A stretch of 64,000 nt of DNA from Rubrivivax sp. (GCA_019635285.1 JAHBZS010000012.1:62001-126000); one strand, 5' to 3'; counted from the stretch's first letter, positions 37,328-49,479 are shown. The notes: a model not told the origin generated them from the sequence alone. Program-made: numbers and translations.

Positions 37328-39019
37328 ATGCTTGAACCTCCCCCTCCCCCTGCCCTCAGGTCCTGGCTGCGCCTGCTGCTGCCGGCGCTGCTGCTGGCCA
37401 GCCTGCTGGGCTGCGCAGGGCTGCCGGACAAGGTGGAGCGCACGAACACCAAGGCGCAGCCCGCCGCGCAGGACACGCCGCTCGGGCGCATCGCCAAGGC
37501 CTCCACGGTCGACCCGGAGCAGAGCGGCTTCCGCCTGATGCCCACCGGGCAGTTCGCGCTGCAGGCGCGGCTGGAGCTGGTGCGGCGCGCGCAGCGCACG
37601 CTCGACATCCAGTATTACCAGATCCACGACGACCGCACCGGCCGCTACCTGCTGCGCGCGCTGCGCGACGCGTCCGAACGCGGCGTGCGCGTGCGCCTGA
37701 TCATCGACGACCTGTACACGTCCGGCGAGGACCCGCTGCTCATCGGGCTGGACGCCTATCCGAACATCGAGGTCAGGCTGTTCAACCCGTTCCCGGCCGG
37801 ACGGCAGAACTTCCTGACGCGCTTCGCGGTGAACATCCGCGAGTTCGACCGCGTGAACCGGCGCATGCACAACAAGCTGTTCATCGCCGACGGCGTGATG
37901 GCCGTGGCCGGCGGCCGCAACATCGCCGACGAGTACTTCATGGCCAGCGCCGGCGCCAACTTCGTCGACCTGGACACCTTCATCATCGGCGGCATCCTGC
38001 CGCGGCTGGGGCAGCTGTTCGATCAGTACTGGAACAGCGATCGTGTGCTGCCCATCCGCTCCATCGTCAAGAGCGAGGCCAGCGACGAGGAACTGCGCCG
38101 CGACTTCGAGCGCCTGACGACACGCGAGGCGCAGCCCATCACCCGCGTGACCGACCTGCCCGGAGAGGCCGGCGGCGGCGAGATCGTCGAGGTGGTCGGC
38201 AGCACCGGCGGCACGCCCGAGCCCGAGCCGCCGCCGCCCAACGACGTGCTCGGCTACGGGCCCATCGCCGACGAGTTGAATGCCGGCCGCGTGGGCCTGG
38301 TCTGGGCCGACGCGCAGGCCTATGCCGACGCGCCGGACAAGGTCATCGGCCGTGTCTCCACCTATGGGGTCGTGCCCATCGACGACGTCGACAGCGTGCG
38401 CTACAACGTCGTGGAAATGATGCGCCGCGCGCGCAAGTCCGTGGTCATCACCAGCCCGTACCTGATCCCCGGCGAGGCCGGCATCGAGACCTTCCGCGAG
38501 TCGATCGCGCGCCACGGCGTCACCTACACGCTGGTCACCAACTCGCTGGCCGCCACCGACGAACCGGTGGTGCATACCGGCTACCGGCGCTACCGGCCGG
38601 AGATGCTCAAGCTGGGCATGAACCTCTACGAACTGAGCCCGCAGAAGGTCAGCCGCAGCCTGCGCCTGGGGCGCTTCTCCACGTCGATCGGCCGGCTGCA
38701 CGCCAAGAGCGCGGTGGTCGACGGCGAGCGCGTGTTCATCGGTTCGATGAACTTCGATCCGCGCTCGGACCAGCTCAATACCGAGATGGGCCTGTTCATC
38801 CAGAGCCCGGTGCTGGCGCAGCAGATGCTGAAGCTGGTGGACGTGATCCGCCAGCAGGGTGCCTACAAGGTGACCCTGGCGGCCAACGGCCAGGATGTCA
38901 TCTGGTCGACCGTCGGGCCGGGGGGCCAGGACGTCGTGGTCGAGGAGCCGGAAACCGACATCTGGACCCGCATCATGCTGGAGGTGCTGTCGGTCATCGC
39001 CCCGGAGGGGCTGCTGTAG
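37328..39019 (+). CDS. Phospholipase D-family lipoprotein (cardiolipin-synthase-like)
   Basis: A 563-residue lipoprotein with two phospholipase D domains. The signal ends in the lipobox LLGC (about residue 26); HKD motif 1 is RRMHNKLFIADGVMAVAGGRN and motif 2 LHAKSAVVDGERVFIGSMNFDPRS. A variable linker rich in Glu/Pro (STGGTPEPEPPPP) splits the domains. Likely transphosphatidylase or phospholipase at the periplasmic face, as in ClsC-type enzymes. ATG at 37328 is used; TTG two codons upstream is possible. Confidence 0.9.
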   Translation: MLEPPPPPALRSWLRLLLPALLLASLLGCAGLPDKVERTNTKAQPAAQDTPLGRIAKASTVDPEQSGFRLMPTGQFALQARLELVRRAQRTLDIQYYQIHDDRTGRYLLRALRDASERGVRVRLIIDDLYTSGEDPLLIGLDAYPNIEVRLFNPFPAGRQNFLTRFAVNIREFDRVNRRMHNKLFIADGVMAVAGGRNIADEYFMASAGANFVDLDTFIIGGILPRLGQLFDQYWNSDRVLPIRSIVKSEASDEELRRDFERLTTREAQPITRVTDLPGEAGGGEIVEVVGSTGGTPEPEPPPPNDVLGYGPIADELNAGRVGLVWADAQAYADAPDKVIGRVSTYGVVPIDDVDSVRYNVVEMMRRARKSVVITSPYLIPGEAGIETFRESIARHGVTYTLVTNSLAATDEPVVHTGYRRYRPEMLKLGMNLYELSPQKVSRSLRLGRFSTSIGRLHAKSAVVDGERVFIGSMNFDPRSDQLNTEMGLFIQSPVLAQQMLKLVDVIRQQGAYKVTLAANGQDVIWSTVGPGGQDVVVEEPETDIWTRIMLEVLSVIAPEGLL

Positions 39020-39053
39020 CCGCCCGTTGCGGCCTGCGGCAGGCTACTGCAGC
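39010..39053. terminator. Hairpin around two convergent stop codons
   Basis: GCTGCTGTAGCC (39010-39021) pairs with GGCTACTGCAGC (39042-39053), 11 of 12 complementary, enclosing a 20-base loop. Left arm holds the TAG of the phospholipase gene, right arm the stop of the YceI gene. Same arrangement as at 8288. Confidence 0.45.
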
Positions 39054-39628
39054 TTGATCGCCTCGATCTGGATGATCAGCTTGACGGCGTCCTCGAAGCC
39101 GAACTGCAGGCCCCACAGCACGCCCCACAGGCTGCGCTGGATGGTGGTTTCGAAGTCGCCGCCGCAGACCTCGCGCTTGACCAGCGGGTTGGTGTAGCAG
39201 TTGAACTTGGTGGCCTTCAGCGTCACCGGGTGGGTCTGGCCCTTCAGCGTCAGCTGGCCCTGGACTTCGCTGACCTTGTCGCCGTCGAACACGAACTTGT
39301 TCGACGTGAAGGTGGCCGTCGGGAAGTCGGCCACGTTGAAGAAGTCCTTGCCCTGGATCTGCCGGTTCAGGAAGTCGACGCCGGTATTCACCGAGCTGAT
39401 GTCGATGATCACCTCGACCTTGCCGGCGCGCCCGGCGCGGTCGAAGTACAGCGTGCCGTCCTTGGTGCTGAAGCGCCCGCGGTTGGTGGTGGTGCCGTAG
39501 TGGCCGTTTTCGTAGTTGACGAAGGTGTGCGTCGGGTCGATCGCGTAATTGGGTGTCTGCGCCTGCACCGGCGCAGCCCAGGCTGCGCAGACGGCCAGGC
39601 CAGCCGCCAGGACGCGCGCGGCGCTCAC
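39044..39628 (-). CDS. YceI-family periplasmic lipid-binding protein (1)
   Basis: A 194-residue secreted lipocalin-like protein. Signal peptide residues 1-23 (AAWAAPVQAQ), mature start YAIDPTHTFVNYENGHYG, and the conserved KGKDFFNVADFPTATFTSNKF plus GQLTLKGQTHPVTL strands that form the isoprenoid-binding barrel. Its start overlaps the preceding yceI-like stop, so the pair is coexpressed. Proposed binding of polyprenoids or quinones is from family knowledge only. Confidence 0.92.
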   Translation of the reverse strand: MSAARVLAAGLAVCAAWAAPVQAQTPNYAIDPTHTFVNYENGHYGTTTNRGRFSTKDGTLYFDRAGRAGKVEVIIDISSVNTGVDFLNRQIQGKDFFNVADFPTATFTSNKFVFDGDKVSEVQGQLTLKGQTHPVTLKATKFNCYTNPLVKREVCGGDFETTIQRSLWGVLWGLQFGFEDAVKLIIQIEAIKLQ

Positions 39629-40194
39629 AGCGCGCCGAGGCCGGTCAGGGCCAGCTTGAACTTCACGGTCACGTCATTGGCCACCACCGTGGTGTCGGTC
39701 CATTCGGCTTCGCCGATCTTGAAGTCGAGGCGCTTGATGACGAAGCTGCCGGTGGCGGTGGAGTTGCCGCCCGACTGCGTGATCTGCACCGGCACCACCA
39801 CGTCGCGGCTGGTGCCCTTGACGTCCAGCTTGCCGGCGACTTCGAACTTGCCGTTGCCCAGCCCCTTGATCGAGGTGGACTTGAAGGTGGCTTGAGGGAA
39901 CTTGGCGACGTTGAACCAGGTGGCCTTGGGCAACTCGGCGTCGCTCTCGGGCACCCCGAGCGCGGCGCTCCCGGTATCGATGCTGACGGCCACGCTGCCC
40001 GATTCGGGCTTCTTCGGGTCGAGGTTGACCTGCGCGTCGAACTTCTTGAAGCGGCCCTCGACCGGGACGCCCATCTGCTTGGTGACGAAGAGCACCTCGC
40101 TGGAGGCCGGCACCAGCTTCGCAGGCGTCTGGGCCGGGGCCGTCAGCTGGAACGAGGCCAGCAGCACGAGACTCGTCAAGCGCAGGATGTTCAT
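39625..40194 (-). CDS. YceI-family periplasmic protein (2)
   Basis: A 189-residue paralogue of the neighbour, with an N-terminal signal (LVLLASFQLTAPAQ), the core KATWFNVAKFPQATFKSTSIKGLGNGKFEVAGKLDVKG and a C-terminal strand VTVKFKLALTGL. The helix-containing opening VPASSEVLFVTKQMGVPVEGRFKKFDAQV differs from copy 1, suggesting an old duplication or different ligands. First gene of the pair; no cytochrome b561 gene is adjacent, unlike many yceI operons. Confidence 0.92.
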   Translation of the reverse strand: MNILRLTSLVLLASFQLTAPAQTPAKLVPASSEVLFVTKQMGVPVEGRFKKFDAQVNLDPKKPESGSVAVSIDTGSAALGVPESDAELPKATWFNVAKFPQATFKSTSIKGLGNGKFEVAGKLDVKGTSRDVVVPVQITQSGGNSTATGSFVIKRLDFKIGEAEWTDTTVVANDVTVKFKLALTGLGAL

Positions 40195-40329
40195 CGCCCA
40201 ATGCTAGCGAAAATTCGGCCCGTGCGATGCAGCCGCCTGCGGCCTCGCGGCTGCCGGACGGCCGGGGGCCGCCCGGAAATGCAACACAATCCGGGCGGCC
40301 CGGCAAGCTGCACCAAGGAAAACACACCC

Positions 40330-40974
40330 ATGCACTTCGACCTCATCACCGCGATCGGCCTGCTCGGCGGGGCCTTCTACCTGGCCAGCCACTACATGCG
40401 CAGCATGGTGCCGCTGCGCGTGCTGTCGCTGTGCAGCAATGTGCTGCTGATCACCTTTGCGCTGTTCCACCTGAAGTTCAACTGGGCGCAGCTGGCGGTG
40501 CTGCCGGAGTTCCTGCTCAACGTCATCCTGCTGCCGATGAACGCCAGGCGGCTGGTGGAAATCATGCGGCTGACCAAGGAAATCGAGTCGGTGACCGAGA
40601 AGTCGCCGGTCTCCGACTGGCTGCTGCCGCACATGCACATGCACAAGCACAAGGCGGGGCACGTGCTCTTCCGCGAAGGCGACGAAGCCGACGAGATCTA
40701 CTACGTGGCCAGCGGCCGGCTGCGCCTGGAAGGCGTGGGCACCACCATCGGCCCGGACAGCCTGATCGGCGAGATCGCGCTGTTCTCGCCCGACAAGAAG
40801 CGCACGCTGACCATCGTCTGCGAGACCGACTGCGACCTCTATTCGATGACCGACGAGCAGATCTACCAGCTGTACTACCAGAACCCGAAGCTCGGCTTCT
40901 ACTTCATGCGGCTGGTGGTGGCGCGCCTGCTCAACGACGTGCAGCGGCACAAGGCGGCGGCGCAGGCGGCCTGA
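40330..40974 (+). CDS. Membrane-anchored cyclic-nucleotide-binding protein (Popeye-like), copy A
   Basis: A 214-residue protein with three N-terminal membrane segments (about 5-22, 33-50, 55-72) and a cytoplasmic cNMP-binding beta roll (about 100-205): GHVLFREGDEADEIYYVASGRLRLEG, then the phosphate-binding-cassette region LIGEIALFSPDKKRTLTI. No DNA-binding domain or channel pore. Three membrane helices plus one cNMP domain is the layout of animal Popeye proteins and of bacterial relatives of unknown role. It sits at the left edge of a cluster with a nucleotide cyclase; a paralogue closes the right edge at 48.8-49.5 kb. Confidence 0.86.
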   Translation: MHFDLITAIGLLGGAFYLASHYMRSMVPLRVLSLCSNVLLITFALFHLKFNWAQLAVLPEFLLNVILLPMNARRLVEIMRLTKEIESVTEKSPVSDWLLPHMHMHKHKAGHVLFREGDEADEIYYVASGRLRLEGVGTTIGPDSLIGEIALFSPDKKRTLTIVCETDCDLYSMTDEQIYQLYYQNPKLGFYFMRLVVARLLNDVQRHKAAAQAA

Positions 40975-42012
40975 TCATTCGATCACCCGATCGGCGCGCA
41001 GCAGCATCTGCTGCGGCAGGTCGATGCCGAGCGCGCGCGCGGTCTTCAGGTTGAGCACCAGTTCGATGCGCGCGGGCAGCTCGACCGGCAGCTCGGCGGC
41101 CCTGGCCCCTTTGAGGATGCGGTCGACGAAGTAGGCCAGCCGGCCCTGCGCGTCGCCGATCACCGGGCCGTAGGTCATCAGGTTGCCGGCTTCGGCGAAG
41201 GCCGCCCACGCTGACACCGCGGGCACGCGCTCGCGCCGCGACCAGGCCGCGAAGCGCTCGGCATAGCTCGAAGCCACGACCCCGGCGAACACCAGCACGG
41301 CATCGGGTTTCCAGCGCGTGATCGCCTTCAGCGCCGCGTCGACCTCGTCGGCGGTGTGCGCACCCCAGTATTCCAGCGTCAGGCCCTGGGCCTGCGCGGC
41401 CTTCCGCGCCGCGTCCAGCTCGAGCAGCTCGCCGGCGTGCGGCGGCCAGCCGACCACCGCCAGCCGCTTCAGGCGCGGCAGCGTCTCCTTCATCAGCTGG
41501 ATGCGCTTGGGCACCAGTTCGAGCGAGAAGTACGACACGCCGGTGCGATTGACGCCGGGGCGCGCCCAGCTCTGCACCACCCGGCTCTCGACCGGGTCGG
41601 CGCTGAAGGCGAAGACCACTGGCACGTCGACCTGTGCGTCGACGAACGGCTGCATCGCCGGGCCGGTGCTGGCGACGATGACCTCGGGCCGGCGCGCCAG
41701 GATCTGCGGCACCAGCGCCCTGAGCTTGTCCGCCGAGCCTTCGGCCCACCAGGTGTCGACGACCAGGTTCTGGCCGTCGATCCAGCCCAGCTCCTTCATG
41801 GCCGCGCGCCAGGCCAGCAGGCTGCGGTTGGCCGGGTTCGGCGAGTCGATCGACACCCAGGCCACGCGGCGCGGGCCGTTGCCCTGAGCCAGAGCCGCAG
41901 GTAGCGCGGCCGCGAGCAGCACCGCGCAGGCCGCGCGGCGATCGAGCACGTTGCCGGCTCGGCGCGGCGGGAGGTCGTCGGTCATCGTGGGGGCCTCGTG
42001 CGGTCTGTTCAT
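40975..42012 (-). CDS. Orphan ABC-type substrate-binding protein (PF04392 type), copy 1
   Basis: A 345-residue exported binding protein: signal with twin Arg (DRRAACAVLLAAALPAALAQG), two lobes with RVAWVSIDSPNPANRSLLAWRAAMKELGWIDGQNLVVD, PEVIVASTGPAMQPFV, VDVPVVFAFSADPVESRVVQSWARPGVNRTG and the closing NLKTARALGIDLPQQMLLRADRVIE. This fits the PF04392 family (TrpX-like). There is no permease or ATPase nearby. The ATG at 42012 overlaps the cyclase stop by ATGA; an ATG at 41985 is an alternative start. Possibly a periplasmic sensor component. Confidence 0.87.
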   Translation of the reverse strand: MNRPHEAPTMTDDLPPRRAGNVLDRRAACAVLLAAALPAALAQGNGPRRVAWVSIDSPNPANRSLLAWRAAMKELGWIDGQNLVVDTWWAEGSADKLRALVPQILARRPEVIVASTGPAMQPFVDAQVDVPVVFAFSADPVESRVVQSWARPGVNRTGVSYFSLELVPKRIQLMKETLPRLKRLAVVGWPPHAGELLELDAARKAAQAQGLTLEYWGAHTADEVDAALKAITRWKPDAVLVFAGVVASSYAERFAAWSRRERVPAVSAWAAFAEAGNLMTYGPVIGDAQGRLAYFVDRILKGARAAELPVELPARIELVLNLKTARALGIDLPQQMLLRADRVIE

Positions 42013-43103
42013 TCGGCCGTCGGCACGCACAGCCGCGACGCGGCCACCGGGCGCGCAAAGCCCTTCAGCTGGAACTGCGCGGCGCTCTGCACCGCCAGGC
42101 CGCTGCCTTCCAGCGCGGCAGCGACGCGCGGTGCGAGCAGGATCTCGCCACCCTTGGCCTCGCCGCACAGCCGTGCCGCCAGGTTGGTGACGTTGCCGAT
42201 CGCGCCATAGTCGATGCGGCCCTCGAAGCCGATGGCGCCGATGGTCGCGTAGCCGGTGGCGATGCCGATGCCCAGCTGCAGCTCGTAGCCGCGCTTGCGC
42301 CAGCCCTGCGCCAGCACCCTGGTGCGCTGCTGCATCTGCAGCGCCATGCGCGCCGCACGCGCGGCCGGGTCGGCGACCACCACGGGGTCGTTGAAGAAGA
42401 TCATGATGCCGTCGCCGGTGAAGCGCTCCAGCGTGCCCTCGTGCGCCAGGATCAGCTCACCCATCGCCGCGTGGTATTCGCGCAGCACGCCCATCACCTC
42501 CTCCGGATCCGCGGTCTCGGTAAAGGCAGTGAAGCCGCGCAGGTCGAGGAAGACCACGGTGATCTCGCGGCGGTGGCTCTTCAGCGGGTCGTCGGCACCG
42601 CCGCTGACGATGGCCTCGGCCAGTTGCGTCGAGAAGAAGTTCTTCAGCCGGCTCAGGCGCTCCATCTGCGCCAGCTGTTCCTGCACCCGCTGCTCCAGCT
42701 GGCTGTTCCAGGCCTTGACTTCGTCCTGCAGCGCCTTGATGCGCAGCAGCGACTTGACGCGCGCGAACAGTTCCTGCTGGTTGATCGGCTTGGGGATGAA
42801 GTCGTCGGCGCCGGCCTCGATGCCGTGGATGCGCTCCTGCTTCGGGTCCAGAGAGGTGCACAGCACCACCGGCAGCAAGGCGGTCGCCGGGTCGGCGCGG
42901 ATGCGGCGGCAGACGTCGTAGCCCGACAGCCCCGGCATCATGATGTCCAGCAGCACCAGGTCCGTCACCTGCTCGGCGATGCGCGCCAGCGCCTCCTCGC
43001 CGCTGGCCGCGGCCACCGGGCTGTACCCGCGCGCGCCGAGCAGGTCGACCAGCAGCTTGACGTTGGCCGGCGTGTCGTCGACCACCAGAATGCGCGCACT
43101 CAC
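42009..43103 (-). CDS. Response-regulator/class III nucleotide cyclase
   Basis: A 364-residue cytoplasmic enzyme. Receiver domain 1-120 with phospho-acceptor Asp53 and Lys105; coiled coil at about 121-165; class III cyclase domain from 180 with metal-binding Asp187 (VFLDLRGF) and Asp231 (FTGDGIMIFF), and the transition-state block DYGAIGNVTNLAARL. The purine-selecting Lys of adenylate cyclases is Arg in LERFTGD, as in a bacterial subgroup, so cAMP versus cGMP cannot be called. Phosphorylation by the neighbouring kinase is inferred. Coupled to the single receiver gene upstream and to the binding-protein gene downstream. Confidence 0.92.
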   Translation of the reverse strand: MSARILVVDDTPANVKLLVDLLGARGYSPVAAASGEEALARIAEQVTDLVLLDIMMPGLSGYDVCRRIRADPATALLPVVLCTSLDPKQERIHGIEAGADDFIPKPINQQELFARVKSLLRIKALQDEVKAWNSQLEQRVQEQLAQMERLSRLKNFFSTQLAEAIVSGGADDPLKSHRREITVVFLDLRGFTAFTETADPEEVMGVLREYHAAMGELILAHEGTLERFTGDGIMIFFNDPVVVADPAARAARMALQMQQRTRVLAQGWRKRGYELQLGIGIATGYATIGAIGFEGRIDYGAIGNVTNLAARLCGEAKGGEILLAPRVAAALEGSGLAVQSAAQFQLKGFARPVAASRLCVPTAE

Positions 43104-43474
43104 GGCGCGTCCTCGCCGAGCATGCGCCGCACCGTGTCGACAAACTCCTTCAGGTTGATCGGTTTGCTCAGGAAGCCGTCGAAGCCGGCCTCGCCGATGC
43201 GGCTGCGGTCGTTGACGGTGACCGACGCGGTGAAGGCCACCACCGGCAGCTTCGCCGTGGCTGGGTTGCCGCGGATGCGCTCGAAGGCCTGGATACCGTT
43301 GATGTCGGGCAGCTGGATGTCCATCAGCACCAGGTCGGGCCGGTGCTCAAGCGCGAGATTCACGCCGTCCAGCCCGTTCACCGCCTCCAGCACCGCATAG
43401 CCCTTGGCGCGCAGGATGTCGCGCGCCAGCTTCATGTTCTTCTCGTTGTCCTCGACGATCAGGATGGTCTTCAT
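43100..43474 (-). CDS. Single-domain response regulator (DivK-like)
   Basis: A 124-residue receiver with acidic pair Glu8/Asp9, phospho-acceptor Asp52 (LVLMDIQLP), Thr in AFTASV and Lys104 in FLSKPIN. No output domain, so it relays phosphate or allosterically steers a partner. Four-base overlap with the cyclase gene; the histidine kinase precedes it by 70 bases. Confidence 0.92.
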   Translation of the reverse strand: MKTILIVEDNEKNMKLARDILRAKGYAVLEAVNGLDGVNLALEHRPDLVLMDIQLPDINGIQAFERIRGNPATAKLPVVAFTASVTVNDRSRIGEAGFDGFLSKPINLKEFVDTVRRMLGEDAP

Positions 43475-43544
43475 TGGGCCCCCAAGGTGCAGCGCACCGT
43501 CCCCCCGAGGGGGAGCGAGCGTCTTCGGAACGTCCGCACGACGC

Positions 43545-46464
<2,920 letters not shown>

Positions 46465-46596
46465 CGGCGGAACGTGGCGTCGGCAGACCGCAGCGGCGGC
46501 GCCGGCATTGTCAGGCACCGCGCGGCGGCGCGCGGCAAGGCTCGACGGCGCGCAAGCACCCCCAAGCGAAAGCCGCGCCCGCGCCGTGGTGCCGGC

Positions 46597-47592
46597 TCAT
46601 TCCAGCACCTCAGTGGCGCGCGCCAGCAAGACCGGTGGCACCGCGACGCCCAAAGCCCGCGCGGTACGCAGGTTGATCAGCAGGCCGAACCGCGTGTTCT
46701 GCTGCACCGGCAACTGCGCCGGCGACGCACCGCGCAGGATGCGGTCCACCGCGTCGACCACCAGCCTGGCGATCTCGGCCAGGTCGTTGGCATAGGCGAG
46801 CAAGCCGCCCTGCGCGACGAAACCGCGCACGAACGAACACGACGGCAGCCCGTGCTGCAGCGCCAACTCCGCCGCCGGCGCGCCGGGCAGGCTGGGCTGC
46901 ACGAACACCGCTTCCGCCTGCTGGCGCCGCCAACGCTCGAACACCGCGGCGTAGTCACCCGGCCCGGCCACCCGCTCGACCTGCAGTTGCAGGCCCAGCG
47001 CCGCGGCGGCCGGCATCACGGCCGCCAGCATGGCAGGGGTGAAGCTGTCGGTGGCATGGGCCAGCACGCCCAGACGCTTCAGGCCGGGTTGCAGCTCGCG
47101 CAGCAGTTCGATGCTCTTGGCCGCCAGCTCCGGGCCCAGCGCGGACACGCCGGTGACGTTGCCGCCCGGCCGGGCCAGGCTCTGCACCAGTCCGGTGGCC
47201 ACCGGGTCGCCGGTGCCGGCCATGACGATCGGAATGCTGCGCGTGGCGCGCTGCACCGCCAGCGTGGCCGGCGTCAGGTTGGTGACGATCACATCCGGCT
47301 GCCAGGCCAGCAGGTGCTGGGCCAGCGCCGGCAGCGCATCGGTCCGGCCGTCGGCAAACCACGCCCGGGTCTGCAAAGCGCCGTAGCCGCGCTCGCGCAG
47401 GCCGGCCGTGATCGCGTCGAAGGTAGAAAACTGCCCCGGCCGTGGCGCGCTGCCGGCCGCAAGAAAGGCAATGCGCCAAGCCTTGCTGCCGTCCTGGGCA
47501 CGCAGGCCGGCAGGCCCCAGCAAGGCGGCTCCGAGCAGCGCCAGCACAGGGCGGCGTGCGCCAACGCAGGCGGTGTCGCGAAACCGGTCCAT
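46597..47592 (-). CDS. Orphan ABC-type substrate-binding protein (PF04392 type), copy 2
   Basis: A 331-residue exported binding protein: signal VLALLGAALLGPAGLRAQ, RIAFLAAGSAPRPGQFSTFDAITAGLRERGYG, PDVIVTNLTPATLAVQRATRSIPIVMAGTGDPVATGLVQSLARPGGNVTGVS, and the terminal INLRTARALGVAVPPVLLARATEVLE. No transport partners. It precedes the sensor kinase by about 130 bases on the same strand, which suggests that it may present a ligand to the kinase's periplasmic Cache domain. Confidence 0.87.
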   Translation of the reverse strand: MDRFRDTACVGARRPVLALLGAALLGPAGLRAQDGSKAWRIAFLAAGSAPRPGQFSTFDAITAGLRERGYGALQTRAWFADGRTDALPALAQHLLAWQPDVIVTNLTPATLAVQRATRSIPIVMAGTGDPVATGLVQSLARPGGNVTGVSALGPELAAKSIELLRELQPGLKRLGVLAHATDSFTPAMLAAVMPAAAALGLQLQVERVAGPGDYAAVFERWRRQQAEAVFVQPSLPGAPAAELALQHGLPSCSFVRGFVAQGGLLAYANDLAEIARLVVDAVDRILRGASPAQLPVQQNTRFGLLINLRTARALGVAVPPVLLARATEVLE

Positions 47593-47693
47593 CGAATCGG
47601 CTCGCTCCTGCGGTGCGCTGGAGCATACAAGCCTGGGGGATGTCGGGGTGGCATCCGCGTCGCGCTTGCCTGGCCAGCCTGGCCGCGGCCAAC

Positions 47694-48701
47694 TCACTGA
47701 ATGACCTCGTTCGCAGCCGCACGCAGCGCCGGCGTCAGCTCCAGGTTCAGCGCCGCCGCGGCGCCCGGGTTCAGCACCAGCTCGAACTGCGTCGGCAGCA
47801 GGATCGGCAGGTCGCCGGCGCGCGCGCCCTTCAGGATGCGGTGCACGAACGAGGCGGTGCGCAGGTAGAAGTCGCGCACGTCCGGGCCGTAGGACATCAG
47901 CCCGCCGGCGCGCGTGAATTCGGCGAAGGGCGAGATCGCCGGCAGCCGCTGCCGCACGCAGAACTCGGCAATGGCTTTGGAGCGCGCACGCACCAGCGGC
48001 GACGACAGCAGCATCAGGGCGTCGGGGCTGCGCTTCATGCCGTCGGTCAGCTCCTGCTCGAACTCGCTGTCGTCGCGCACCACCAGGATGTCCACGTCGA
48101 AGCGCTGCGCACGTGCGGCATCCTTGGCCGCCGCCAGTTGCCAGGGCCCGGTGCTGGCCTCCCACAGCAGGTTGAGCTTGCGTGCCTTCGGCACCGCCTG
48201 GCGCAGCAGTTCGCACCACTTGGCGGTGATCGCCCGCTGGTCGAGGAACAGCCCGGTGACGTTGGTGCGCGGATGCTCGAGCGAACGCACCAGGCCGCTG
48301 CGCACCGGGTCGGTCTCCAGGTCCAACGCGACGATCGGCACGCTGCTGGTGGCGTGCACCGCCGCGTCCAGCGCCGCCGGCCCGGCGCAGAACAGCACGG
48401 CCGGCCGCAGGCTGGCCAGGTGCCGGGCCAGGCCGGACAGGTCGCGCGGGTTGCCGTCGGCCGAGCGGAAGGCGAAGTTGACGCCCTCGCCTTCGCGCCA
48501 GCCCTGCGCGCGCAGCCCCTGGCGCAGGTAGTCCAGCGGGTGCACGCCGGTGGACACCAGCACGGCCACCAGCGGCACCCCCGCGGCACCGGGCTGCGCC
48601 ACGGCGCGTGAGGCGCCTGCCAGCACCAGCGACGCGGCGCAAAGCAGGTCGCGGCGGCGCATCGCCTCGGGGGCCCAGCGGAACGCGGCGGTCCGGGTCA
48701 T
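47694..48701 (-). CDS. Orphan ABC-type substrate-binding protein (PF04392 type), copy 3
   Basis: A 335-residue relative of the two other copies, more divergent (ending NPGAAAALNLELTPALRAAANEVIQ). Tat-like signal MRRRDLLCAASLVLAGASRAVAQ after a 13-residue lead; LVAVLVSTGVHPLDYLRQGLRAQGW, SVPIVALDLETDPVRSGLVRSLEHPRTNVTGLFLD and the Ser/Gly-rich pocket are retained. ATG at 48701 is preferred because ACGAGG stands eight bases upstream; MRRRDLL at 48662 is the alternative. Upstream end of the kinase/cyclase cluster. Confidence 0.85.
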   Translation of the reverse strand: MTRTAAFRWAPEAMRRRDLLCAASLVLAGASRAVAQPGAAGVPLVAVLVSTGVHPLDYLRQGLRAQGWREGEGVNFAFRSADGNPRDLSGLARHLASLRPAVLFCAGPAALDAAVHATSSVPIVALDLETDPVRSGLVRSLEHPRTNVTGLFLDQRAITAKWCELLRQAVPKARKLNLLWEASTGPWQLAAAKDAARAQRFDVDILVVRDDSEFEQELTDGMKRSPDALMLLSSPLVRARSKAIAEFCVRQRLPAISPFAEFTRAGGLMSYGPDVRDFYLRTASFVHRILKGARAGDLPILLPTQFELVLNPGAAAALNLELTPALRAAANEVIQ

Positions 48702-48783
48702 GTGCTTGGCCTCGTAAGTGCAGCCGGCGGCGAGCGTACTCCCGGTTTCGGGGCGGCGCCAACCCCTATCTGCGCCGGCCTCC

Positions 48784-49479
48784 TCAGCGGGGAGGAGAGC
48801 GCTCGCCCAGACGCAACTCCAGGCGCCGCACGTCCTGCGACAGCCGGGACGCGATCAGCGAGATCAGGTGGAAGCCGAAGCTCGGGTTCTGGTGGTACAG
48901 CTGCTTGAGCGTCGGCTCGTCGATCATCAGCACCGTCGCCGCCTCGACGCAGCGCGCCGTCAGCGTGCGCCGCCGGTCGGGCGCGAAGAAGGCGATCTCG
49001 CCGAAGATCTTGCCCGGCTCGAGCCGCAGGCCGATTTCCTCCAGCTCGATGTGCCCGTCGACCAGGCAGTACAGATGGTCGGCCGCGTCGCCCTTGCGGA
49101 ACAACACCGTGCCCGCCTTCAGCCGGCGCGAGCGCATGTACGGCCGCAGCCACAGCGCGCTCGTGTCACCACTGACCTCGGCCGCCTTGACGCGGCGCGT
49201 CAGCCGCATCATCTGCCGCGCCCGGAAGACGTTGATCGGCAGGAGCACCGCGGCGACGAGCAGCGTCAGCCACTGCGGATGCAGCGCGCCGTAGACGACG
49301 AAGCCGATGTTGCCGGCCACCGCCAGCCAGCGCAGCGGAATCATCGTGCGCACGAAGGCCGAGCCAATGACGAACGAGGCGGCGATGCCGCCGGCCACGT
49401 AGGCCGTCAGCGCCCGCGGCGAATGCAGCACCTCCTGCAGGTTGGCCTGCAGCAGCGCCAGAAAATCCGGTATCGGCAT
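48784..49479 (-). CDS. Membrane-anchored cyclic-nucleotide-binding protein (Popeye-like), copy B
   Basis: A 231-residue paralogue of the 40330 protein with the same plan: three N-terminal hydrophobic segments (about 24-41, 53-70, 75-90), a basic FRARQMMRLTRRVK linker and a cNMP-binding roll (GTVLFRKGDAADHLYCLVDGHIELEEIG, then KIFGEIAFFAPDRRRTLTARC). Both share MIPLRWLAV/MVPLRVLSL, INVFRARQMMRLT/MNARRLVEIMRLT and the LYHQNPSFGFHLI/LYYQNPKLGFYFM ending. The two copies bracket the cyclase island. Start at 49479 or 13 codons upstream. Confidence 0.85.
   Translation of the reverse strand: MPIPDFLALLQANLQEVLHSPRALTAYVAGGIAASFVIGSAFVRTMIPLRWLAVAGNIGFVVYGALHPQWLTLLVAAVLLPINVFRARQMMRLTRRVKAAEVSGDTSALWLRPYMRSRRLKAGTVLFRKGDAADHLYCLVDGHIELEEIGLRLEPGKIFGEIAFFAPDRRRTLTARCVEAATVLMIDEPTLKQLYHQNPSFGFHLISLIASRLSQDVRRLELRLGERSPPR

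Noticed and set aside
46597..48701. Reading the two tandem binding-protein genes as one fused gene (frame open from 48762)
   Set aside because: Each has its own signal peptide, start and stop; the long frame merely lacks stops opposite/over the neighbour.
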